Assembly (NCBI GenBank): GCA_014804245.1 | Contig: JAAVAE010000038.1 | Coordinates: 14,767-48,539 of the forward strand | Origin: Lachnospiraceae bacterium | GTDB lineage: Bacteria; Bacillota; Clostridia; Lachnospirales; Lachnospiraceae | Reading direction: 5' to 3' | DNA length: 33,773 nt | Part shown: piece after piece, positions 1-5,338 of the stretch | Numbering within the stretch: the first letter of the stretch is position 1 | How the letters are laid out: every line of letters starts with the position of its first letter | Program-made: the position numbers and the translations under genes | The notes under the pieces: generated by a model | What the model saw: the letters and a program-made list of their open reading frames with translations, nothing else | Database searches by the model: none | Told to the model about the DNA's origin: nothing

Positions 1-641
1 CCGGAATAGATGTATATCAATATGCTGTCCACCCATGGAACATCCTTATTGCTCCATAAGACTTCCAGTTCATCTGCTGTGAAGGGAACGCCGGGGGTGT
101 CGTCTTCCGCTACGGTGATAGCGGCAAAGGAAGCATACCCCTTTTCTATGATGTCATTTTGCAAGGCATATTTATCCATCTGCGTGAAAAGGTTCTTGAT
201 ATGCTCCTGCAGAGCATGTGACAAAGGCTTCCCTTTTTTGTTCATCTGGGAAAGGATGCAGCGGAAATCATCAGCCCTTAATCTGCTGTAGGTCTGATCG
301 TACAGCGCACTGCAATATCCATATGCTGACTTTGTACAGTCCATGGAACTACGGGAATAGGTCTTGCCGCTGTATTCGTATTTATTCCTGTAGAACTTCT
401 CATAAAGCTGTGAAAAGGTCATTTCCCGGTCTGCAATGCTGTAAGGGTTCTTATTGTACTCTGCAAGGGCAATCATGCCCTCCTCACGGGTAGGGAAGCG
501 TCCCAGGACGTCATAGACAGGGTAATAGCGTTCATCCATCCTTGTATTGACCCGTACTTCAAAAGGCTTCCTGCGGTTCCCGGACAGCTTCACGACGGAC
601 CCGTAACCGTTCGCATTCCTTAATGGTTTTCCACGCGGCAT
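1..641 (-). CDS. int: Tyrosine site-specific integrase, N-terminal part (cut by window start)
   Basis: The reverse strand is open from an ATG at 641 to the window edge, 213 codons. A ribosome-binding site (AGGAGG on the minus strand, 652-657) sits 10 nt upstream. The protein begins MPRGKPLRNANGYGSVVKL and continues with a basic, AP2-like arm-binding region, then a helical SAM-like core-binding domain at about residues 70-170. The segment VPFTADELEVLW near residue 190 is the usual entry into the catalytic domain. The catalytic R-H-R-Y residues fall outside the window, so activity cannot be judged. It should catalyse integration and excision of the element. Its leader is overlapped by a predicted plus-strand RNA (about 720-799). 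Confidence 0.9.
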   Translation of the reverse strand, partial: MPRGKPLRNANGYGSVVKLSGNRRKPFEVRVNTRMDERYYPVYDVLGRFPTREEGMIALAEYNKNPYSIADREMTFSQLYEKFYRNKYEYSGKTYSRSSMDCTKSAYGYCSALYDQTYSRLRADDFRCILSQMNKKGKPLSHALQEHIKNLFTQMDKYALQNDIIEKGYASFAAITVAEDDTPGVPFTADELEVLWSNKDVPWVDSILIYIYS

Positions 642-684
642 AGTGTGTCATCCTCCTAAAAATGGGTATAAAAAATACACCCTA

Positions 685-799
685 TTGCATGGATGTACCA
701 AAATGTGCTATAGTATCAGTGTCGAGTTGATTCTATAGCAGGTACACCCTGTTAATAGTATCTGGCCGCTCTGGTGTTGGTAGCACTGGGGCGGTTTTT
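685..799 (+). ncRNA. Predicted small RNA antisense to the integrase leader, with promoter and terminator
   Basis: On the plus strand TTGCAT (685-690) lies 18 bp before TATAGT (709-714), a plausible sigma-A promoter. A transcript starting near 720 would end at the hairpin 766-799. It would be about 80 nt, with no good ORF, and complementary to the untranslated leader of the integrase mRNA if that mRNA starts upstream of 720. An 8-bp inverted repeat, TGCTATAG (706-713) and CTATAGCA (733-740), overlaps the promoter and start site. TACACCCT is repeated at 676-683 and 743-750. These could be binding sites for a regulator or Xis-like protein. The RNA is inferred, not demonstrated. Confidence 0.4.
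766..799 (+). terminator. Rho-independent terminator
   Basis: CCGCTCTGGTG (766-776) pairs with CACTGGGGCGG (784-794) over 11 bp, three of them G-U, around a 7-nt loop. TTTTT follows at 795-799. It precedes the promoter of the predicted antitoxin RNA and so isolates it from upstream transcription. Confidence 0.65.
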
Positions 800-803
800 C
801 TGT

Positions 804-832
804 TTGACAGAAATTTGTATATTAGTTATAAT
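804..832 (+). promoter_or_regulatory. Consensus sigma-A promoter of the antitoxin RNA
   Basis: TTGACA (804-809), exactly 17 bp, TATAAT (827-832). Both hexamers match consensus perfectly. It points towards the toxin gene on the opposite strand, as expected for an abundant antisense antitoxin RNA. Confidence 0.8.
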
Positions 833-837
833 ATGCT

Positions 838-939
838 TAACAAGGGAGCCGATACGATAGTGTACACCTATCCGTTTCCGGCGCGATATAGGTTAAAAAA
901 TAGCACCTTTACTTTGCTAGAGCGGGGGTGCTATTTTTT
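838..939 (+). ncRNA. Predicted antisense antitoxin RNA of a type I toxin-antitoxin locus
   Basis: A transcript from the consensus promoter at 804-832 would start near 838 and stop at the terminator stem ending at 939, about 100 nt. It overlaps the 3' end of the convergent toxin gene (931-1014) and the shared terminator. This is the arrangement of known type I loci such as txpA/RatA and the par locus of plasmid pAD1. Its 5' end (GCTTAACAAGGGAGCCG) closely resembles the predicted 5' end of the toxin mRNA (GCTTAACCGGGGAGCCG). No significant ORF is expected inside it. Function is inferred from position and the toxin family. Confidence 0.65.
895..939. terminator. Bidirectional terminator shared by toxin mRNA and antitoxin RNA
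   Basis: AAAAAATAGCACC (895-907) is the perfect inverted complement of GGTGCTATTTTTT (927-939), giving a 13-bp stem with a 19-nt loop. The A-run and T-run sit on opposite sides, so it can end transcription in both directions. The toxin stop codon (931-933) lies inside the stem. Confidence 0.85.
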
Positions 940-1014
940 ATTTTTCATGTTCAGAATGGCTACGATCAGCAGTCCAACAGTAAGTATTATCTGTAATTCC
1001 TCATATGTACTCAT
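931..1014 (-). CDS. Type I toxin peptide, putative holin-like toxin family (27 aa)
   Basis: A 27-codon minus-strand ORF starts MSTYEELQIILTVGLLIVAI and ends in a short basic tail NMKNKK. The form (acidic MSxYE start, a single hydrophobic helix at about residues 7-21, lysine-rich end) is that of the putative holin-like toxin family (Pfam Hol_Tox). Such peptides insert into the cell's own membrane. An AGGAGG ribosome-binding site lies just upstream. The gene ends inside a terminator shared with a convergent RNA. It lies between integrase and repressor, a common site for element-stabilising modules. It is too short for usual ORF callers. Confidence 0.8.
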   Translation of the reverse strand: MSTYEELQIILTVGLLIVAILNMKNKK

Positions 1015-1077
1015 AAAAACGCCTCCTTCCTTTCAAGGCTCGGAATGGAGGTATTCACACCCTACCGGCTCCCCGGT

Positions 1078-1090
1078 TAAGCATATTATA
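1078..1090 (-). promoter_or_regulatory. Likely promoter -10 and start region of the toxin gene
   Basis: On the minus strand TATAAT (1090-1085) is followed by ATGCTTAAC, the same string that follows the -10 of the antitoxin RNA on the other strand. No good -35 lies 17 bp upstream; a TTGACA is present but only 1 bp from the -10. This fits a weaker promoter than that of the antitoxin. The leader before the toxin ATG would be about 65 nt. Confidence 0.5.
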
Positions 1091-1203
1091 TTGTCAATGT
1101 CCTGTGATGCCCCTGTAGGCTTGTTCTGTGCCCCTTCCTGCGGTTTTAATATTGTGAGCGAAGGAATTACCATAATGAGGCAAAAAGGGGTAAATTAGCC
1201 TGA

Positions 1204-1716
1204 TCAGAAATCATCATCATTCATAATATTTTCATCATGCTGCTTATCTTCCTCAGATGCACCATCGATCGAGTGAGCAGCGTTGACATATCTGGCTGGG
1301 GCTTCCTTCTTGGTGTAGCGTGGTATTTCGGTTAGTTCTGCTACACGATCAATGGCCTTTGCCTGTCCTGTTTCATTCAACTGTCTAAAATTACTTAATA
1401 ATTTATCATCACGGTCTTTTTGGCGAACAACTTCTTTCCATTCAGGTATTTCGGATAAAGTATTTCTTAAATCTTCATAATTAGTGAATTGGAAAGATGA
1501 TATGTCATGTTCGTTGTCTTCATCTTTTTCTAAGAAATCTGTAATTTTAACATTTAGAACATTCGCTATTTTCTTTAACTGCTCAATCCGTGGCTGCCTT
1601 TTATCTAACTCATATTGTTTTATAGTTGTTTCAGATGTATTAGATAGTTTGCCAAGTTCTTTTTGGGTCAGTCCGGCTTTCTTTCTCATTTCTCTAATTT
1701 TTTTACCAATAGTCAT
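1204..1716 (-). CDS. XRE-family repressor of the element (ImmR/cI-like)
   Basis: The 170-residue protein has an N-terminal HTH_3 domain (residues 4-62; recognition region near LSNTSETTIKQYELDKRQP). The C-terminal part is helical, charged and acidic at the end (ENIMNDDDF). It lacks a LexA/cI-type Ser-Lys autoprotease motif, so SOS self-cleavage is unlikely. Repressors of this shape are usually inactivated by an ImmA metallopeptidase, and one is encoded at 4450-4746. The gene is divergent from the early operon, with three matching operator sites at 1749-1823 between them. It should hold the element in the integrated state and control its own transcription. Confidence 0.85.
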   Translation of the reverse strand: MTIGKKIREMRKKAGLTQKELGKLSNTSETTIKQYELDKRQPRIEQLKKIANVLNVKITDFLEKDEDNEHDISSFQFTNYEDLRNTLSEIPEWKEVVRQKDRDDKLLSNFRQLNETGQAKAIDRVAELTEIPRYTKKEAPARYVNAAHSIDGASEEDKQHDENIMNDDDF

Positions 1717-1748
1717 TTTATCACCTCAAAATTACTATATCATAAAAA

Positions 1749-1823
1749 GTTTTCAAATGAAACTATATTTTACTTGACATGTTCAAATGACTACGATAAT
1801 ATAATAACAGGTTCAAACGAACC
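1749..1823. promoter_or_regulatory. Three operator sites spaced exactly 30 bp
   Basis: GTTTTCAAATGAAAC (1749-1763), TGTTCAAATGACTA (1780-1793) and GGTTCAAACGAACC (1810-1823) share the core TTCAAAYGA. The third is a clean palindrome, the first nearly so, the second is a poor right half. The centres fall at 1756.5, 1786.5 and 1816.5, that is 30 bp apart, so all face the same side of the helix. The middle site covers the spacer of the rightward promoter, the last covers its start point, and the first lies over the likely repressor promoter. The repressor at 1204-1716 is the obvious ligand. Confidence 0.8.
1774..1802 (+). promoter_or_regulatory. Rightward early promoter of the element
   Basis: TTGACA (1774-1779), 17 bp, TAATAT (1797-1802). 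It overlaps the middle operator and starts near the third, so repressor binding should block it. It drives the cro-like and replication genes. Confidence 0.75.
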
Positions 1824-1857
1824 AGTCAATAACAAATTTTAAAAGGCAGGTGAAAAA

Positions 1858-2049
1858 ATGAAAATCAGCAAAATAAAATTAGAAATCGCAATGGCGCGTG
1901 CAGAGCTGAACAGGAATACATTGGCAGAAAAAGCAAACATGCCAATTCCTACAATCTGCAATGTACTTACACGAGGAACATGTAAGCCTGCAACTGCGGG
2001 GCGTATTGCTAAGACATTGGGAATTGACGTAACAGACATTTTAGAGTAG
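1858..2049 (+). CDS. Small XRE-family DNA-binding protein (Cro/excisionase-like)
   Basis: This 63-residue protein is a single helix-turn-helix domain: LAEKANMPIPTICNVLTRG forms the turn and recognition helix, and it ends GIDVTDILE, typical of XRE domains. AGGTG lies upstream of the ATG. It is the first gene under the rightward promoter, the position of Cro in lambdoid switches. It may compete for the TTCAAAYGA operators, or act as a recombination directionality factor. The first is more likely by position; neither is shown. Confidence 0.75.
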   Translation: MKISKIKLEIAMARAELNRNTLAEKANMPIPTICNVLTRGTCKPATAGRIAKTLGIDVTDILE

Positions 2050-2078
2050 TTGCACCAGTGCAACGGAAAGGAGGAAGC

Positions 2079-2282
2079 ATGGAATACCGCATAGAATATG
2101 CAAATGGACAGCGCTGCAATTATGCTAACGGCAGTAAGGATTTAATTGAGTGGATTAAGCTACTCAAGGATGAAACCATAACCGATATTAGAAAGCTGTA
2201 TAAAAGCGGTGTATCTGATTCTGTTATGGACATCTACAAAAAGTACATTATGAAGGGAGATGAAGAAAATGTCCATACCTAA
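2079..2282 (+). CDS. Hypothetical protein of the early operon (67 aa)
   Basis: The ATG at 2079 follows AAGGAGG closely and is a better start than the in-frame codon at 2058. The protein (MEYRIEYANGQRCNYANGSK at its start) has a possible beta hairpin followed by two helices. I recognise no family or catalytic motif. It lies 29 bp after the cro-like gene and overlaps the next HTH gene by 14 nt, so it is co-transcribed with early regulators. Small accessory proteins are common here in Firmicutes prophages. Confidence 0.65.
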   Translation: MEYRIEYANGQRCNYANGSKDLIEWIKLLKDETITDIRKLYKSGVSDSVMDIYKKYIMKGDEENVHT

Positions 2283-2517
2283 GGACACGACCATGCTTAA
2301 GCCGGATTCACGCAAGGTCTTAATTGCCATGGCGGCGGCAGAAATGGAGCCTAAAGAGGTTTCTGCAGAATCTGGTGTACCAGTAAACATTGTTTATACG
2401 ATACGGCGCGGATTTTATACAAAGCCTAAGTACATAGGCAAGGTAGCAAGGGCGTTGAAGGTTCCTGTTGCTGATCTGATTGAGGACAAGGAAGGAGACT
2501 GTAAAAATAGTGAGTGA
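2269..2517 (+). CDS. Second small HTH protein of the early operon (82 aa)
   Basis: After a short N-terminal tail the protein has an XRE-like helix-turn-helix at about residues 20-75, with KEVSAESGVPVNIVYTIRRG as the core and a terminal VPVADLIED. The ATG at 2269 has GGGAG 9 nt upstream; an in-frame ATG at 2260 is too close to it. The gene overlaps its neighbours on both sides by 14 and 8 nt, which suggests translational coupling. It resembles the first HTH protein in plan but is not a copy. It may be a second regulator, or an origin-binding protein given the replication gene that follows. Confidence 0.7.
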   Translation: MSIPKDTTMLKPDSRKVLIAMAAAEMEPKEVSAESGVPVNIVYTIRRGFYTKPKYIGKVARALKVPVADLIEDKEGDCKNSE

Positions 2518-3262
2518 CGAAATAAGAAAGCCTAGTTTTCTTGTTTATTATGACAATGAGGTTATTGTATTAAGACTTTCAGATGATGAAGCAGGAAGAC
2601 TATTTAAGTCATTATTTCCTTACGGAAGGGAAGAAATCAAGCCCGACTTTGATGATAGTCCTGCACTTGCTATGGCTTTTGATATTTTAAGCATGGCAAT
2701 AGATAGAGACAAGGAAAAATACATAAGGCGTTGTGAAACTAACCGGGAAAACATTGAAAAAAGGTGGGTTAAAACTGGTAAGCAATCGAATACGAACGTA
2801 TACGCCAGTAAGCAATCGAATACGAATTATACTGATAAGGATATGGATAAGGGAAACGATAAGGGAAACAACAAGGATAACGACATGGATAATATAAGTA
2901 CTATATGTCCAGAGCCAAAAGATTCCGCTCTGAACCCAAGCGGAATCCTGCTGCCTTTGAATGACAAATCATTCTATGATGTACCTTTAGACAAGATAGC
3001 TTTGTGGAAGGAAGCTTATCCGGTAGTAGACGTAGATCAGGAGCTTAAGCGTATAATCGCATGGTTGGACAGCAATCCCACCAGACGCAAGACCAGACGG
3101 GGCATTGAACGTTTTATCAATAGATGGCTTGCAAGAGAGCAGGATGAAGGCGGTACATACAAGAATAGGGAATACAATCAGAAAGCTGATGTAGAGGCTG
3201 CCCTTGCAAAGCACCGGTCAAACATTGATCCGCCTGAATGCCCAGATGGACCATTTCAATAG
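2510..3262 (+). CDS. DUF6291-type phage replication protein (replisome organizer-like)
   Basis: Length is 250 residues from a GTG at 2510, which overlaps the previous stop by 8 nt and has AAGGAG upstream. The N-terminal half (about residues 5-90) matches the DUF6291 pattern: an SFLVYYDNEVIVLRLSDDEA opening, then an FPYGRE turn. A low-complexity linker rich in N, D and K follows at about residues 100-135, including two SKQSNTN/GKQSNTN copies. The C-terminal third (WKEAYP..., RRGIERFINRWLARE) resembles the end of phage replisome organizers. The next gene is a DnaC-like loader, the standard partner. The linker DNA carries direct repeats that may be the origin. The exact role is inferred. Confidence 0.75.
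   Translation: MSDEIRKPSFLVYYDNEVIVLRLSDDEAGRLFKSLFPYGREEIKPDFDDSPALAMAFDILSMAIDRDKEKYIRRCETNRENIEKRWVKTGKQSNTNVYASKQSNTNYTDKDMDKGNDKGNNKDNDMDNISTICPEPKDSALNPSGILLPLNDKSFYDVPLDKIALWKEAYPVVDVDQELKRIIAWLDSNPTRRKTRRGIERFINRWLAREQDEGGTYKNREYNQKADVEAALAKHRSNIDPPECPDGPFQ
2778..2826. repeat. Two 19-bp direct repeats, 30 bp apart, inside the replication gene (possible origin iterons)
   Basis: GTAAGCAATCGAATACGAA occurs at 2778-2796 and, identically, at 2808-2826. Downstream, to about 2890, related GATAAGGGAAAC and GGATAA strings recur. The repeats encode the low-complexity linker of the protein. Origins of Firmicutes phages often lie in such linkers of the initiator gene. A simple duplication in a linker is the alternative. 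Confidence 0.45.
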
Positions 3263-3273
3263 GGGGTGGATGA

Positions 3274-4164
3274 TTGAAGGAAGAAATAAAAGCAAAGCAG
3301 CTTGCAGCTTTCCGGGTGAGGAAAGAAGGGAGCCTGTCTTACAGATCTATGGGTATGACAGAAGATGAAATTGCAGAACGCCGGGCATATATAAGACAGG
3401 CGCTTAGAAACACACCTAAGAATAATCTTCCTAATGATATCCTTGACAAAATCCGTTTAACAGAGATGGAAAATAAGGGGTATATATTTGAGGATTCAGA
3501 GGGGCGTGAGTTTTATATTCGTTCTGGCACATTGACGCAGGAAGAAACTGAATTTAGGAAGGTAAGAAGTATGATGCCATTCAATTTTATAGGGTTGAAG
3601 GGAAAAGACTTTAACTGGGATATTTACGGCAAAGACATTAAGAAAGCAAAAAACTATGTGAACAACTTCATACTTAAATTTGAGCAGTTCCTGGAAAGGG
3701 GTATAGGGCTTTACATCTACTCATCCACCAAGGGAAGCGGAAAAACAATGCTGTCATGCTGTATATTGAATGAGATTTCTGATCGTTATCCTATATCTGT
3801 TAAATTTATTAACGCCTTGGATCTTCTGGAAATGACGAAACAGGGATATAAAGGTGATGAACCTGAAGAGTTAAGACCGTTATACACATCTTCGGTACTG
3901 GTTATTGATGATATAGGCGTGCAGATGGCTAAAGATTGGATCAATACAATTTTTTACCGGCTTATCAATGTTCGCTACACTGAACGACTGGTAACAATAT
4001 ACACAAGCAACATTGCAACGGATGCCCTGAAAATGGATGAACGGATTATTGACCGGATAGAAAGCACTACATATCTTGTAGAATTACCTGAGGTTCCAGT
4101 AAGGCATATGAAACAGGAGAAAGAAAAGGAAAGGATATTTAATGAAATTGAAAACGCCCCATAG
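3274..4164 (+). CDS. DnaC/IstB-type AAA+ helicase loader
   Basis: 296 residues. Walker A is STKGSGKT (151-158), Walker B is VLVIDDIG (208-215), sensor I is TIYTSN (241-246), and box VII is near RIIDRI (258-263). The N-terminal 120 residues are helical and would bind the replicative helicase. The start is a TTG at 3274 preceded by AGGGGGTGG; no ATG fits as well. It would load the host DnaB helicase at the element's origin together with the product of the gene before it (11 bp gap). The element lacks its own helicase and polymerase, so it must borrow them. Confidence 0.85.
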   Translation: MKEEIKAKQLAAFRVRKEGSLSYRSMGMTEDEIAERRAYIRQALRNTPKNNLPNDILDKIRLTEMENKGYIFEDSEGREFYIRSGTLTQEETEFRKVRSMMPFNFIGLKGKDFNWDIYGKDIKKAKNYVNNFILKFEQFLERGIGLYIYSSTKGSGKTMLSCCILNEISDRYPISVKFINALDLLEMTKQGYKGDEPEELRPLYTSSVLVIDDIGVQMAKDWINTIFYRLINVRYTERLVTIYTSNIATDALKMDERIIDRIESTTYLVELPEVPVRHMKQEKEKERIFNEIENAP

Positions 4165-4273
4165 ATACTGCAATATCTACAGGGCAAAGTATGACCGGAG
4201 CCATACACCATACATAAAAATGATAACATGGCTTTCCGGGGAAAGGAAAGAGGAAAATGAAAGAAATTACTGA
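4142..4273 (+). CDS. Possible small basic protein (43 aa)
   Basis: The ORF begins in the last codons of the helicase-loader gene (ATG 4142, AAAGGA 6 nt upstream) and runs 43 codons (MKLKTPHRYCNIYRAKYDRS at its start). It is basic and aromatic. It overlaps the next gene by 17 nt. Codon choice and the ribosome-binding site look reasonable, but nothing more supports it and I recognise no family. Confidence 0.45.
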   Translation: MKLKTPHRYCNIYRAKYDRSHTPYIKMITWLSGERKEENERNY

Positions 4274-4433
4274 ATTGGTTCAGGTATTGTTGTCAATGAG
4301 TACAAATACATATCTGGAATGCAAATATACACTGCTTGCAGTGAGCAAAGATAATCCTAAATTAAATAATTTTATCAATGTACTGTTCGGCTTGACGGAT
4401 AAGAGCAGACCATTGCTTATCGAGATGAAATAA
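4257..4433 (+). CDS. Hypothetical small protein (58 aa)
   Basis: The ATG at 4257 follows GAAAGAGG. The protein begins MKEITELVQVLLSMSTNTYL and is mostly helical, with one Cys at residue 22. No family is recognised. It sits in the same tightly packed early operon, 16 bp before the ImmA gene, and is too short for common ORF cutoffs. Function unknown. Confidence 0.6.
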   Translation: MKEITELVQVLLSMSTNTYLECKYTLLAVSKDNPKLNNFINVLFGLTDKSRPLLIEMK

Positions 4434-4449
4434 GGAAAGGCGGTGCGGT

Positions 4450-4746
4450 ATGGTAGATAAAGGGCATGTATTTGAAAAGTTAGTTCATCTGGCAGTTTCA
4501 AAGGGCATCATAGTTAGATTTGCACCATTAAAAGTCAGTTATGCACGAATTAAGGGTAACCGCATAGCCCTAAATCAGAACCTTGGTACTATTGAGGATT
4601 TTAACTACAATTTAGCCCATGAACTAGCACATTATTTTCTCCATTATGACAAAGGCGATATTATCGAGTCCAATAAAAATAAGGAGTATGAAGAACAGGC
4701 AGACAGAGCGGCTAAAATGCTGTTAGAAGCATTACTTACGGAATAA
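4450..4746 (+). CDS. ImmA/IrrE-family zinc metallopeptidase
   Basis: This 98-residue protein carries HELAH at residues 57-61 inside NYNLAHELAHYFLHYDKGD, with the third metal ligand region YEEQADRAA at 80-88. This is the ImmA/IrrE (Peptidase_M78) signature. In ICEBs1, ImmA cleaves the repressor ImmR to induce the element; the XRE repressor at 1204-1716 is the likely substrate here. Unusually, it is not beside the repressor but at the end of the early operon, which would give positive feedback once early transcription begins. The protein is short for the family, so it is close to a minimal catalytic core. Confidence 0.85.
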   Translation: MVDKGHVFEKLVHLAVSKGIIVRFAPLKVSYARIKGNRIALNQNLGTIEDFNYNLAHELAHYFLHYDKGDIIESNKNKEYEEQADRAAKMLLEALLTE

Positions 4747-4859
4747 ACGTCTCATGCCTTCCGGGGAATGGGCTGCCAACACCGGAACCCGGCGGCAGAA
4801 AAGCAGATCAGAGGAAACGGAAAATAATTGCGACGTCGCAAACGAAAAGGGGGCATTAT
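4747..4859 (+). promoter_or_regulatory. Intergenic region with a 14-bp perfect palindrome
   Basis: TTGCGACGTCGCAA at 4828-4841 is a perfect palindrome ending 18 bp before the GTG start of the next gene. Earlier in the gap, TTCCGG/CCGGAA and CTGCC/GGCAG can form competing small stems. No clear promoter is seen. The palindrome could be an operator or a site for a methylase or integrase-associated protein. Confidence 0.4.
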
Positions 4860-5015
4860 GTGTCAGTCAAAATAAAAGTATCATATGAGACCGAGGAAGA
4901 ACTAAAACGGGTTTTGATGCTGCTTGATCCGGTAATAAAAACATGGACAAGGGCAGCAAAGAAAAGCGGTAGGTTCTTCCGGGCATATATAACACTGGAT
5001 AACAAGAAAAAGTGA
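4860..5015 (+). CDS. Small conserved-looking phage protein (51 aa, GTG start)
   Basis: The ORF starts at GTG 4860 behind AAAAGGGGG. The overlapping ATG at 4858 leads to a stop after five codons. The protein begins MSVKIKVSYETEEELKRVLM and continues basic, ending in a lysine cluster. The plan is strand, helix, basic strand, which may bind nucleic acid. It is the last gene before a strong terminator, so it closes the early operon. Function unknown. Confidence 0.6.
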   Translation: MSVKIKVSYETEEELKRVLMLLDPVIKTWTRAAKKSGRFFRAYITLDNKKK

Positions 5016-5024
5016 TTTTTAAGT

Positions 5025-5068
5025 AGGGGCTGTTATGCATACATTTTTAGTATGTAAGCCCCTGTTTT
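5025..5068 (+). terminator. Terminator at the end of the early operon
   Basis: AGGGGCT (5025-5031) pairs with AGCCCCT (5057-5063). An inner stem CATAC/GTATG extends it, and GTTTT follows. It separates the replication block from the capsid block, which has its own promoter 60 bp further on. Confidence 0.8.
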
Positions 5069-5127
5069 CGTGCATGAAAATGACATCTAGAAATCACAGA
5101 AAGGGTCATGAATACTGAAAAAACTGC

Positions 5128-5156
5128 TTGCATACCCCCTGTCCTGCTGATATAAT
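5128..5156 (+). promoter_or_regulatory. Promoter of the scaffold-capsid block
   Basis: TTGCAT (5128-5133), 17 bp, TATAAT (5151-5156). The start would fall near 5163, only a few bases before the first stem of the structured leader. No TTCAAAYGA operator is seen here, so this promoter may not be under the same repressor. Confidence 0.7.
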
Positions 5157-5162
5157 TGTTTT

Positions 5163-5296
5163 AGAGCAAATAGAATAAATGACCTCATTAACTTCTCTTA
5201 CCTTCCTATCTGTGGGTTAATGAAAGCCTATAAACGGCGCGGAAATGATTACAGGTGAAAAACCTGCTGGTTGTTTCCGTGCCTTTTCTATTTGCA
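5163..5296 (+). ncRNA. Branched structured RNA leader upstream of scaffold and capsid genes
   Basis: Four stems nest consistently. P1 is GCAAATAGAA (5166-5175) with TTCTATTTGC (5286-5295), 10 perfect pairs closing the domain. P2 is TCATTAAC (5185-5192) with GTTAATGA (5216-5223). P3 is GGCGCGGAAA (5236-5245) with TTTCCGTGCC (5274-5283), 10 pairs with one G-U. P3b is CAGGT (5252-5256) with ACCTG (5262-5266) and a GAAAA loop. The predicted transcription start coincides with the base of P1. No T-run follows, so it is not a terminator. It may be a cis-regulatory leader, a separate RNA, or a packaging signal at the DNA or RNA level. I do not recognise the class. Confidence 0.7.
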
Positions 5297-5338
5297 GTAA
5301 AAGCCTACCGGGCGTAAAACGGGGAAAGGGAAAAGGAT

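Noticed and set aside
10..493. Plus-strand open frames at the left edge
   Set aside because: They are shadows of the integrase gene on the minus strand, which has the right start, ribosome-binding site and protein signature.
815..1198. 127-codon plus-strand open frame across the toxin region
   Set aside because: It runs antisense over the toxin gene and shared terminator, has no ribosome-binding site and no recognisable protein pattern.
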